Source: Myxococcus xanthus (GTDB lineage: Bacteria; Myxococcota; Myxococcia; Myxococcales; Myxococcaceae). From it: a DNA stretch of 33,614 nt. The first letter of the stretch is position 1; every line of letters begins with the position of its first letter. The stretch covers positions 1 through 33,614 of the forward strand of contig NZ_JABFNS010000104.1 in assembly GCF_013116825.1 (NCBI RefSeq), read 5' to 3'. Made by a program: the position numbers and the translations under genes. Below the pieces are notes generated by a model. It saw nothing but the letters and a program-made list of their open reading frames with translations, made no database searches and was not told the origin of the DNA. Below, piece by piece: positions 15,422 through 26,701 of this stretch.

Positions 15422-16702
15422 TCAGCGTTCGTGGATGAGCGGCAGGGCGGGCACGTCCTTCAACGCGGCCTGGTGCGTCACCCGCGTGCCCAGGATGAAG
15501 TGCGGTTCGAAGGGGTCGAACGTCTCCTGGCCCGCGTAGACAACGAAGAACTTGCCGCCCCCGTAGGCGACATCCGGCAGGTACTCCTGGGGCTGGTCCC
15601 CGGTGGAGATGGGGAAGCCCGAGGGGTCCCACACATCCCCATCCTCGCCCCACCGCGCCCCCCAGACGCTGTGCGGGCCGTCGCGCCTGTCGTCCCAGAC
15701 GACCAGGGACTTGTTGTTGTGGTGGGCGATTCGCGGTTCGGTCTGCGCGCCCGCGGCAGTGGAGATGGGGATGCCGTCGGGGGCCTTCACCGTGCCATGC
15801 CCGCTGACACGCGTGCCGTAGATATCCGGGTTCCCATTCCGGTCATCGGACCAGACCACCTGGTAGTTCTTGCCCGTCCACTCCACGTCAGGTGTCGACT
15901 GGGCGCCCTCCGCCTGGGAGATGGGGAAGCCGGTGCCGTCGAGGATGGTGCCGTTCTCCTTCACCCTGTTGCCGTAGATGTCCGCGTGCTCCGGGCCTTG
16001 GCCGTGCTCGTCGGACCAGACGACCAGGAACTCCTTCTTGCTGTTGTTCCAGGTCGACGACGCGTCGTACGCGAAGTTGGGGAAGGCGCTGAGCGTGCGG
16101 TCGGCCGTCGAGAGGACGACGCCATCCTTCGTCACCCGCGTGAAGAAGATGACCGTCTCTTCGTCACCGGAGATGGTGTACGTCACCAGGCAGATCTTCG
16201 GAGAGCAGGCCACGCGCACCGGGCCAAAGGACTCATCCGTCTGGATGGCGCGGAACACCGGCCCCACCACGGTGCCGTCCGGCTTCACCCGCACCCCGTC
16301 GACACCATCGCGGCTCTCCCAGACGACGAAGAAGTACTTCCCGTTGAAGGCGATGGCGGGCCGAACCCCATTGTCGTCACCGATGTTGATGCGGATGCCC
16401 TCCGGGTCGAGCACGGTGCCGTCCGGCTTCACCCGGGTGCCGTAGATGCCGCCGGTCCGCACGTCCGTCCAGACCGCGAAGTACTTGCCGTCACCGTACG
16501 CGACCGCGGGGCCGTAACGCGCCACCGCGACGGGCGTCGAGTAGCCATGGTGTTCATCGAGCCCGGTCTCGGCGCTCGACGTCGCCTCCGCCGTCATCTC
16601 CTCCACTTCGCCCTGCGCTTCCTGGTCCGGCGCCACCCCGCAGCCGACCAGCATGGACCCGAACAGCAGTCCGGCGATGCCGGCCTTCACTTCCCGCTTC
16701 AT
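15422..16702 (-). CDS. secreted lipoprotein with beta-propeller-like repeats
   Basis: 426 residues from ATG 16702, preceded by GGGGAGG. An ATG at 16726 in frame lacks a good ribosome site. Lipobox LVGC puts the lipidated cysteine at residue 21. The mature protein is a tandem array of about six units with the pattern VVWSDDRNGNPDIYGTRV, then GTV, DPDGIPIS and an Ala-Gln-Pro turn. Each unit would form one blade of a propeller or a similar beta repeat. Such proteins are common as myxobacterial surface lipoproteins, and none with this repeat has a function I know. The gene is alone: 207 bp separate it from the DUF7305 gene upstream. Confidence 0.75.
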   Translation of the reverse strand: MKREVKAGIAGLLFGSMLVGCGVAPDQEAQGEVEEMTAEATSSAETGLDEHHGYSTPVAVARYGPAVAYGDGKYFAVWTDVRTGGIYGTRVKPDGTVLDPEGIRINIGDDNGVRPAIAFNGKYFFVVWESRDGVDGVRVKPDGTVVGPVFRAIQTDESFGPVRVACSPKICLVTYTISGDEETVIFFTRVTKDGVVLSTADRTLSAFPNFAYDASSTWNNSKKEFLVVWSDEHGQGPEHADIYGNRVKENGTILDGTGFPISQAEGAQSTPDVEWTGKNYQVVWSDDRNGNPDIYGTRVSGHGTVKAPDGIPISTAAGAQTEPRIAHHNNKSLVVWDDRRDGPHSVWGARWGEDGDVWDPSGFPISTGDQPQEYLPDVAYGGGKFFVVYAGQETFDPFEPHFILGTRVTHQAALKDVPALPLIHER

Positions 16703-16909
16703 GTGCAGCCTCCCCTTCGCGAACAACGGCGCAAAGCTGGAGACCTACACGCACGTCACCAGCCACCCGGGGGGTGCAGTCCGGATAATGCGGTGAACAG
16801 GAGCATCGAGCCGCCGCCCCTGCGCGCGCGACGCGGGACTCCGGGGCTCAGGGCCTTCGCACAAACGACGGAGGTTTGGCACGGATACGCCGGGCTGGTG
16901 GCGTGCACC

Positions 16910-18142
16910 TCAATCGCCTGTGCACTCGGCGCCCGCATCGCGGATGTCTGCGTCGTAGTGCAATCGGAGCGGGCCGGAAGCCTCGACTTGACGGACGAAC
17001 ACGGAACCGAAGACCTCGGCGCCCCCGCTCAGGCTGAGTACGGCGCGGGGCGCATAGAGATTGCCCGCGAGGATGCTGCCCGCTGACAGCGCCAGCACGT
17101 TCGAGCCCGCGACGTACACTCGCACGCGAGAAGGCGTGGCGGTGGACCCCAACGAGAGCGGTCCCGCCACCGCGACGGCGCCCCCGAGGAACAGGTCCAG
17201 CGCGCCAGGCGCCTGAACGTCTACGGACAGTCCTTCGCCCAGGTCGACGACGTCCTCGACGAAGAGCGCCGTGCGCGCGCGAATCCTCAGCGTGGCGCGG
17301 CCGGTGCCGGTGATGCGCGTCAGGTGGAAGCGACCACACGGCAGCTCCAGCGCGCGTTCGCCTTCGATGCCCTCCATCGCCGTGGCGTCGAGGCCGATGG
17401 CCGCGTTGTCATTGTCAACCACGTGCCGGGCGATGAGCCCGGAGACATCCACCTGGGACGCCGCATCACACGCACAGGGAATGACTGGGTCCACGGGCTC
17501 GCGGCGGACCTCGGCCGCGTCCACCGGCCCCAGGACGTGGCCCGCTGGAACCCTGAGCACGCCGCCGACGCTGAAGGCGGGCAACGCGACGTCACCGCGT
17601 ACGCGGGCGTCTCCCGCGACGGTGGCCGAGACTGGGTTGCCGGTCAGCGGACCACCGCAGTGCAACGCCTCACCCACGCGGAACGTCTGCCCGAGCTGGG
17701 CGCCGCCCGCACCGCCAATCCTCAACGAGCCTCCCACCGACACCGCGTCATTGGCCGATAGCGCGCCATTCACCCCGACATCGCCCCCCGCGCCCCCTGG
17801 CTGATACCGCCCCGAGGTGCCGTGAAAGGCGTCCGTTTCGAAGGGCGCGCCCAGGGCGAGCCCCTCGCAGGTGCACAGCGCGTGACGGAAGGTCTGCTCC
17901 GCCAGACGTCCACTACACACCTGCGAATCGGTATCGGCATCACCCACGACGATGGGAGGCCCGCGCCCCGCGCAGTACGCCTCCCAGTCGGCAGGCGGCT
18001 CACCGCCATCGAGCCCACCGGCATCCACCGAGGAGCCCACGTGTCCTGCGTCCGGCGACTGGACGGTGGCCACCAGGTCGCCGCGGGTGCAGCGTCCCAT
18101 CGACGCCGCCAGGAGCACCGCCAACGTCCATCGCCTGTTCAT
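16910..18142 (-). CDS. DUF7305-type secreted protein, last gene of the ECF sigma operon
   Basis: 410 residues. The signal segment MNRRWTLAVLLAASMG is followed by RC, which does not fit a standard lipobox, so lipidation is doubtful. The body is beta-helix-like: repeated short strands with Gly (VGVNGALSANDAVSVGGSLRIGGAGG, then VRGDVALPAFSVGGVL). It ends with GNLYAPRAVLSLSGGAEVFGSVFVRQVEASGPLRLHYDADI, the signature of the DUF7305 domain known from bacterial surface and pilus-associated proteins. The ATG at 18142 overlaps the TPR gene's stop as ATGA. It is probably the effector or surface output of the sigma operon. Its function is unknown. Confidence 0.75.
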   Translation of the reverse strand: MNRRWTLAVLLAASMGRCTRGDLVATVQSPDAGHVGSSVDAGGLDGGEPPADWEAYCAGRGPPIVVGDADTDSQVCSGRLAEQTFRHALCTCEGLALGAPFETDAFHGTSGRYQPGGAGGDVGVNGALSANDAVSVGGSLRIGGAGGAQLGQTFRVGEALHCGGPLTGNPVSATVAGDARVRGDVALPAFSVGGVLRVPAGHVLGPVDAAEVRREPVDPVIPCACDAASQVDVSGLIARHVVDNDNAAIGLDATAMEGIEGERALELPCGRFHLTRITGTGRATLRIRARTALFVEDVVDLGEGLSVDVQAPGALDLFLGGAVAVAGPLSLGSTATPSRVRVYVAGSNVLALSAGSILAGNLYAPRAVLSLSGGAEVFGSVFVRQVEASGPLRLHYDADIRDAGAECTGD

Positions 18143-19011
18143 GGCGCGGTGAGTTCCCGAACGCGCGCGCGAGCTGACGGCACGAGCGGCGAATCCGGAT
18201 GGGTGGAGAGGAACGACTCCAGCGCGCTGCGCTCCGCGTCCCGGTTGCCGAGAACACGGTGCGCTTCGGCGATGCCGTGCTGCGCCTCCTGGTCGAGCAC
18301 ACCGCGCGGCTGGATGCGAAGCGCCGCCTTGAACTGACGCAGGGCGCCTCGCGCGTCCCCCAGGTGCTCCAGCCGAAGCGAGCCCGAGGCGACGCGCGCG
18401 ACGTATGACGCGAGCGATGAGGGCTCGGCGCGGATGACGCGCAGGTAGAGCGCCTCGGCCTCCTTCCACCGCCCCTCGGAACGGAGCCCATTGGCCTTGA
18501 GCAAGAGGTCTTCCGGAGCAGCCGACTTCACGGAGGCTGGTGGCGCGCGCGGACGCACCGGGTCAGCCGCTCCGCCGGCATCAGCGATGGACGCGGCAGG
18601 CACCACCGGCATTTCGGGAGGAGCCTCGTCTGACACGGCATCCGACCGCGAGGGGGCCGCGTCAACCGCACCGCTGCCGCGCAGTGGTGACGCCGTGCCC
18701 AACCGCAGGGGCCTCGTGTGCGCGGACGACTCCACCTGCGACGTCGACGCCCGGCTCGGGCGTGTGAAGCTCCAGACCGCGGCCGCGGCGGCGCCCGCGA
18801 CGAGGAGCGCTCCCGCCATCAACCACACGGGAGGCCGCTTGCCGCGTGGCCGGGGCGCGGGCGGCGCCACCAACGCGCCTGCCTCCAACGCGGTCAGCAC
18901 CATCCGGGCCGACCGTTCCCGGGAGATGCGTCGGGCCGGCCCCGCGCCTTCGTCCAAGGGCAGGAGCAGCGCATTCAGGGCGTCATCCCCCTCTTCCCTG
19001 AAGTCACTCAT
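18139..19011 (-). CDS. membrane protein with TPR domain, putative anti-sigma factor
   Basis: 290 residues. The N-terminal 60 residues are soluble and acidic, then comes one transmembrane helix (WLMAGALLVAGAAAAAVW, about 63-80). A long Ala/Pro/Ser linker follows, and TPR-like helices fill residues 168-290 (EDLLLKANGLRSEGRWKEAEALYLRVI, ALRQFKAALRIQP). This plan, a short cytoplasmic part, one helix and a periplasmic sensor-like domain, is that of many anti-sigma factors encoded directly after an ECF gene. A classic zinc anti-sigma HxxxCxxC motif is absent. The start overlaps the sigma gene stop as ATGA, and the stop overlaps the DUF7305 start in the same way. Confidence 0.7.
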   Translation of the reverse strand: MSDFREEGDDALNALLLPLDEGAGPARRISRERSARMVLTALEAGALVAPPAPRPRGKRPPVWLMAGALLVAGAAAAAVWSFTRPSRASTSQVESSAHTRPLRLGTASPLRGSGAVDAAPSRSDAVSDEAPPEMPVVPAASIADAGGAADPVRPRAPPASVKSAAPEDLLLKANGLRSEGRWKEAEALYLRVIRAEPSSLASYVARVASGSLRLEHLGDARGALRQFKAALRIQPRGVLDQEAQHGIAEAHRVLGNRDAERSALESFLSTHPDSPLVPSARARVRELTAP

Positions 19012-19598
19012 CCCCGCTCCTCCCCTCCGTCGCCCTCCGCCGCCAGCGAGCGCAGCGCCGTCCGCCCCAAGCGGAGCCGGCTGCGCACCGTCTCGAAGGG
19101 GATACCCAGCTCCGTCGAAATCTCCGGCACGCTCAACTCCAGCACGTGGTGCAACACCAGTGCATGCCGCTGCTCATTCGAAAGCCGATCCAGGAGTGTC
19201 ACCATGTGACGGCGATGGACATACTCGTCCGGCAGGGCATCCTCGGAGGGAACCGCGACCAGCTCCACCGGCGCATCCGCGTGTTGGGCCCCCCGGCCTC
19301 GGGAGCGCTTCAGCCATGCGAACGTCGTCCGCGCCACCACCCGGTCCGCCCAGGACTGGAAGCGGCCTTCAGCGCGGTACGACGGCAGCCCCCGCACCAG
19401 GGCGATGAGTGCCTCCTGGGCGATGTCCTCCACGTCCACATCCCCGCGGACCAGGTAGCGCACGAGATTGCGAACCCGGGGAAGCAGCTCCATCAACAAA
19501 GCGCCGGTTGCCTCTCGCTCGCCCTGGATGGCGGCCTGGATGCGAGGGTCTTCCGCCGCACGACGTGGTTCCGCTGCGTGTGAGCCCGAGCTCCTCAT
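19008..19598 (-). CDS. ECF-family RNA polymerase sigma factor
   Basis: 196 residues from ATG 19598. Region 2 is clear: LVRYLVRGDVDVEDIAQEALIALVRGLPSYRAEGRFQSWADRVVARTTFAWLKR, which binds core polymerase and the -10. Region 4 is LLDRLSNEQRHALVLHHVLELSVPEISTELGIPFETVRSRLRLGRTALR, a helix-turn-helix for the -35. I chose the ATG that overlaps the upstream stop as ATGA; an ATG three codons earlier is also possible. Four genes in a row overlap by ATGA, so the sigma factor, its putative membrane anti-sigma partner and two envelope proteins are made together. Its target promoter is not obvious in the window. Confidence 0.88.
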   Translation of the reverse strand: MRSSGSHAAEPRRAAEDPRIQAAIQGEREATGALLMELLPRVRNLVRYLVRGDVDVEDIAQEALIALVRGLPSYRAEGRFQSWADRVVARTTFAWLKRSRGRGAQHADAPVELVAVPSEDALPDEYVHRRHMVTLLDRLSNEQRHALVLHHVLELSVPEISTELGIPFETVRSRLRLGRTALRSLAAEGDGGEERG

Positions 19599-20836
19599 TG
19601 TCGCCATGGAGGACGGCACCGGGCCCATCGGGTCATCGGCGCGCACAGAAAAACCACCATCGCCAACCCCAGCCGGGGGCGAACGGCCCAACCCGCACCG
19701 CGTGAAACGAAGTTTCCGTCGATGGCGTAGCGAAGCTCGGGCCGTCCCAGGAGGAGCTCCGCGGCCATGCTCGCCTCCAGGCCGACACGCGCCCCCATCC
19801 ACCAGCGGGCCCGGAGCTCGGGGCCCAGGAGCAGAGCCAACATCGTGCCCGGAGGCGCAGCCTGCACCTCCTCCGTCAGCGCTTGCGTCCGGCGGGTGAA
19901 GACCACCACGCCCGCGCCGAGCCCCGCCTCCACGTCCAGTCGCTCCGCCGCCGCCCAGGGCAGCCCCGCCCACACCGACGCCGCGTGCTGCCCCAGCGTC
20001 AACTCCGTCCGGGCATCGCGAAGCCGGGCCGGCACACTCGCCAGGACTTGCGCCCGCAGCCGCCACCGGCCCGGCTGCAATCCCACGCCCACCACCACGC
20101 CCTGGTGGCCCGTGCGCGTGTACCCGTCCAGCGCGGCATGGCCCCCCAACGTGAGCCACGTCTGGCGCGCTGGGTGCGCCTCGGCCAAGGCGGGCCGCGG
20201 GCCCTCGCGAGGTGACGTCACGCCTTCCCGCACGGAAGCCGAGCCCCCTTCCTCCGCGAGCGCAACGTCGGCGCCCTTGGTCGAGGGCGTCCGCGGCGTG
20301 GTCCCATCACTGGAGGCCGCATCCTCGATGCGATGCCCCGCCACGGTGTCAGTCCCCTCGCCGTTCGGCGCATGTCGCGGCGGCGCCAACTCCACCACGT
20401 CCCCCAGCGGCGCGCCGGCCTCCACCGCGCGCAGTGCGGAGCGAGCAGCCAGCGCCAGCGCCTCCGCCCCCGTGGACCATTCCAGGGAGCCTGGCGACGG
20501 CCCCATCCGCGCGGCCCGGGAGAACAGACGCCGGCTGTCGAACTCGGCCACCTGGACGCGAACGTCGCTGCCCTCTCGCACGAACCAGAGGACAGCGCGG
20601 GCCTGATGGCGCCCGGCCAGCCGCTCCGCCGCGAGCCATGGGCCCTCGCGAGACGCTCCGAGCGGCGCTCCGGACGAGACCACGAGACGCACGGGCAGGT
20701 CGCTGCTCTGCCCCCGCACTCGCACGAGCAAGGCGGTGTCCTCGTCTGACACCACCCGGACGACGGCGGTCCACGGCTCGGCGGCCACGGAAGAGCTGGA
20801 GAGCGCCACCAGCAGGACGGCTGCCGCGAAGGACAT
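19595..20836 (-). CDS. secreted hypothetical protein, first gene of the ECF sigma operon
   Basis: 413 residues from ATG 20836. A signal peptide (MSFAAAVLLVALSSSSVAAEP) is followed by an N-terminal domain of about 150 residues with VVRVVSDEDTALLVRVRGQ and AVLWFVREGSDVRVQVAEFDS. A variable acidic linker comes next, and the C-terminal 170 residues have beta-barrel-like alternation (LTLGGHAALDGYTRTGHQGVVVGVGLQPGRWRLRAQVLAS). It may therefore sit in the outer membrane. No named family is recognised. Its stop overlaps the sigma-factor start as ATGA. The upstream start at 20908 is rejected because that stretch lies over the hairpin behind the chitinase gene. Confidence 0.7.
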   Translation of the reverse strand: MSFAAAVLLVALSSSSVAAEPWTAVVRVVSDEDTALLVRVRGQSSDLPVRLVVSSGAPLGASREGPWLAAERLAGRHQARAVLWFVREGSDVRVQVAEFDSRRLFSRAARMGPSPGSLEWSTGAEALALAARSALRAVEAGAPLGDVVELAPPRHAPNGEGTDTVAGHRIEDAASSDGTTPRTPSTKGADVALAEEGGSASVREGVTSPREGPRPALAEAHPARQTWLTLGGHAALDGYTRTGHQGVVVGVGLQPGRWRLRAQVLASVPARLRDARTELTLGQHAASVWAGLPWAAAERLDVEAGLGAGVVVFTRRTQALTEEVQAAPPGTMLALLLGPELRARWWMGARVGLEASMAAELLLGRPELRYAIDGNFVSRGAGWAVRPRLGLAMVVFLCAPMTRWARCRPPWRQ

Positions 20837-20857
20837 GCGGCAAACCCTAACGCCATG

Positions 20858-20918
20858 ACGCCGGGGAACAGAAGTCCCCCGGCGTATGGCTTCACGAGAC
20901 GCTGACAATGCCTGTCAG
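20858..20918 (-). terminator. double hairpin behind the chitinase gene
   Basis: CTGACA/TGTCAG (20902-20907 and 20913-20918) lies directly after the chitinase stop. A stronger perfect 9-bp stem, ACGCCGGGG (20858-20866) with CCCCGGCGT (20877-20885), lies beyond it. The second stem can extend by CAT/ATG across a one-base bulge. Neither has a T-tract, but position and strength fit a terminator between chitinase and the ECF operon. Confidence 0.55.
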
Positions 20919-20922
20919 AAAC

Positions 20923-22722
<1,800 letters not shown>

Positions 22723-22811
22723 GCATGTGCTCCTCACCGCGCTGGACACATGCCGAGCCCAAGCCCGGTGCAAGGGCGCCCGGGCTTCTCGACAGAGGTT
22801 CCACGCGGCTC

Positions 22812-22831
22812 GTCTGCGGGTTCACGCAGAC
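22812..22831. repeat. perfect inverted repeat upstream of the chitinase gene
   Basis: GTCTGCG (22812-22818) and CGCAGAC (22825-22831) flank a 6-base centre. It lies 90 bp before the chitinase start and 46 bp after the ferredoxin stop, all on the minus strand. It could be an operator for the chitinase gene or a terminator of the ferredoxin gene. It lacks a T-tract. Confidence 0.4.
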
Positions 22832-22876
22832 AGAGGCAGGCGTCGACGAATTCGGGTTAATGCCGAGAAGCTCGCT

Positions 22877-23218
22877 TCAGCCCGAGGTGACGGCCTTGCG
22901 GGAGAAGGGCATCAGCAGGCGCTCCACGGGGCGGCCTTCCATCAGGTGCTGCTCGACGATGTCCTTCACGTCCTCCACCTTGACGCCGCCATACCAGGTG
23001 CCTTCCGGATAGACGACGACGGCGACACCGAAGCTACACGTGTCCAGGCATCCCGCCGCGTTGGCGCGCATGCTCCCCTTGAGGCCCCGCTTGTCGAGCT
23101 CCGCCTTGAACGCGGCGCGGACCTCCTCCGCGCCCTTGGAGGCGCAACACCCCTTGGGATTTCCGTCCGGGCGGCGGTTGGTGCAGACGAAGACGTGGCG
23201 CTGGTAGGGAGGAGCCAT
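22877..23218 (-). CDS. thioredoxin-like [2Fe-2S] ferredoxin
   Basis: 113 residues. Four cysteines in the pattern of the thioredoxin-like ferredoxin family are present: Cys12 in FVCTNRR, Cys24 in KGCC, and Cys57 and Cys61 in GCLDTC. Cys25 is an extra. The remainder, VVVYPEGTWYGGVKVEDVKDIVEQHL, is the conserved C-terminal half of this fold. These proteins bind one [2Fe-2S] cluster and carry electrons in the cytoplasm. The redox partner is unknown. AGGAGG lies 5 bases before the ATG and overlaps the stop of the small ORF upstream, so the two may be coupled. Confidence 0.88.
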   Translation of the reverse strand: MAPPYQRHVFVCTNRRPDGNPKGCCASKGAEEVRAAFKAELDKRGLKGSMRANAAGCLDTCSFGVAVVVYPEGTWYGGVKVEDVKDIVEQHLMEGRPVERLLMPFSRKAVTSG

Positions 23219-23227
23219 GTCCGCCTC

Positions 23228-23398
23228 CTAACGCGCGTCCGGCCCAAAATCGATGGCCGCGTTCACCAACGGACCGCCAACGGCGCTGATCCACCACCCC
23301 TTGCGGATCAGCACGGTTGCCCCCGCCCGAGTCGTGCACAGACTCACAGCAAACGTCTCCCAGTGATCACGCTCGCTTGGCTCGAAGTGACGATACAT
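23228..23398 (-). CDS. small ORF, 56 aa, uncertain
   Basis: From ATG 23398 the product is MYRHFEPSERDHWETFAVSL and so on, ending VNAAIDFGPDAR. It reads like natural protein rather than a shadow: acidic and aromatic residues are balanced and it lacks the Arg/Pro/Ala bias of noncoding frames here. Local base composition is lower in GC than in the neighbours. Its TAG stop lies within the TTAGGAGGCGG that serves the ferredoxin gene. No family is recognised. It may be a small hypothetical gene or the remnant of a longer one. The frame is open back to 23536, but that part looks noncoding. Confidence 0.35.
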   Translation of the reverse strand: MYRHFEPSERDHWETFAVSLCTTRAGATVLIRKGWWISAVGGPLVNAAIDFGPDAR

Positions 23399-23532
23399 GG
23401 CTCGCCATCTGGATTCAGGCACTGCAAAGCATGTGTTGCCAGAGCAGGCGCGGCCCTCTAGATCGGGCGCGCGCGCTGAACGCAGTAGCAGCAGGGCAGG
23501 CAGGCAGACACCGGACCCCACTTCACGACTGT

Positions 23533-23579
23533 ACACAATTCGTGGTGGGTATGATTTTGACGGATACCATTTGTTGTAT
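23533..23579 (+). promoter_or_regulatory. two NrdR-like boxes at the nrdJ promoter
   Basis: ACACAATTCGTGGTGG (23533-23548) and ATACCATTTGTTGTAT (23564-23579) each match 10 of 16 positions of the NrdR consensus ACACTATATATAGTGT. Their starts are 31 bp apart with a 15-bp gap, the spacing known for tandem NrdR sites. TTGACG at 23557-23562 and GATAGA/TAGAAT at 23581-23588 could be the promoter, so box 2 would lie between -35 and -10. The 230-bp leader downstream holds no gene. The matches were scored by eye. Confidence 0.55.
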
Positions 23580-23773
23580 CGATAGAATCTTTGACGGAGG
23601 TGCTACAGGCGTCTATCCATGGCCTCGTCCGGCAGTCTGGCGGGCATCTCCCAAGAACAGCCGAGGGGCCGGGCGCGCCCCTGCTTCGTCGTCGCGAATC
23701 CCCTCTGATGTCACCCGCGTTTCGCGTCGGGCTGATCCATCGGAACCATCGGGATCTCGCGACGTTAGCGTTT

Positions 23774-23786
23774 TGCAAATTTTGCA
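23774..23786 (+). promoter_or_regulatory. AT-rich palindrome in the nrdJ leader
   Basis: TGCAAA and TTTGCA flank a single T, giving a perfect 13-bp palindrome 35 bases before the nrdJ ATG. It stands out in a GC-rich region. It could be a second operator or part of the leader structure. Confidence 0.35.
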
Positions 23787-23821
23787 CCAGAACTCGCAGT
23801 GAACTCGCGGAGGGTGGCGAC

Positions 23822-26614
<2,793 letters not shown>

Positions 26615-26641
26615 GCGCGACGCGCCGTTCTTGAAGTGAAG

Positions 26642-26672
26642 AGGGCTCCGGAGCACCTGGCTCCGGAGCCCT
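26642..26672. terminator. bidirectional intrinsic terminator
   Basis: AGGGCTCCGGAGC (26642-26654) pairs perfectly over 13 bp with GCTCCGGAGCCCT (26660-26672) around a 5-base loop. TTCTT follows to the right and TCTTC follows on the minus strand. It lies between the convergent stops of nrdJ (26614) and the giant MshEN gene (26702), and serves both. Confidence 0.85.
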
Positions 26673-26701
26673 TCTTGCGTCTCCCCTCCTCCGGCTCGCG
26701 C

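Noticed and set aside
23591..23821. In-frame extension of nrdJ to 23591, and a possible cobalamin riboswitch in the same stretch
   Set aside because: The extension has no family similarity and the ATG at 23822 has a strong ribosome site. The conserved riboswitch blocks, including the B12 box with its GCCAGGA-type sequence, are not found.
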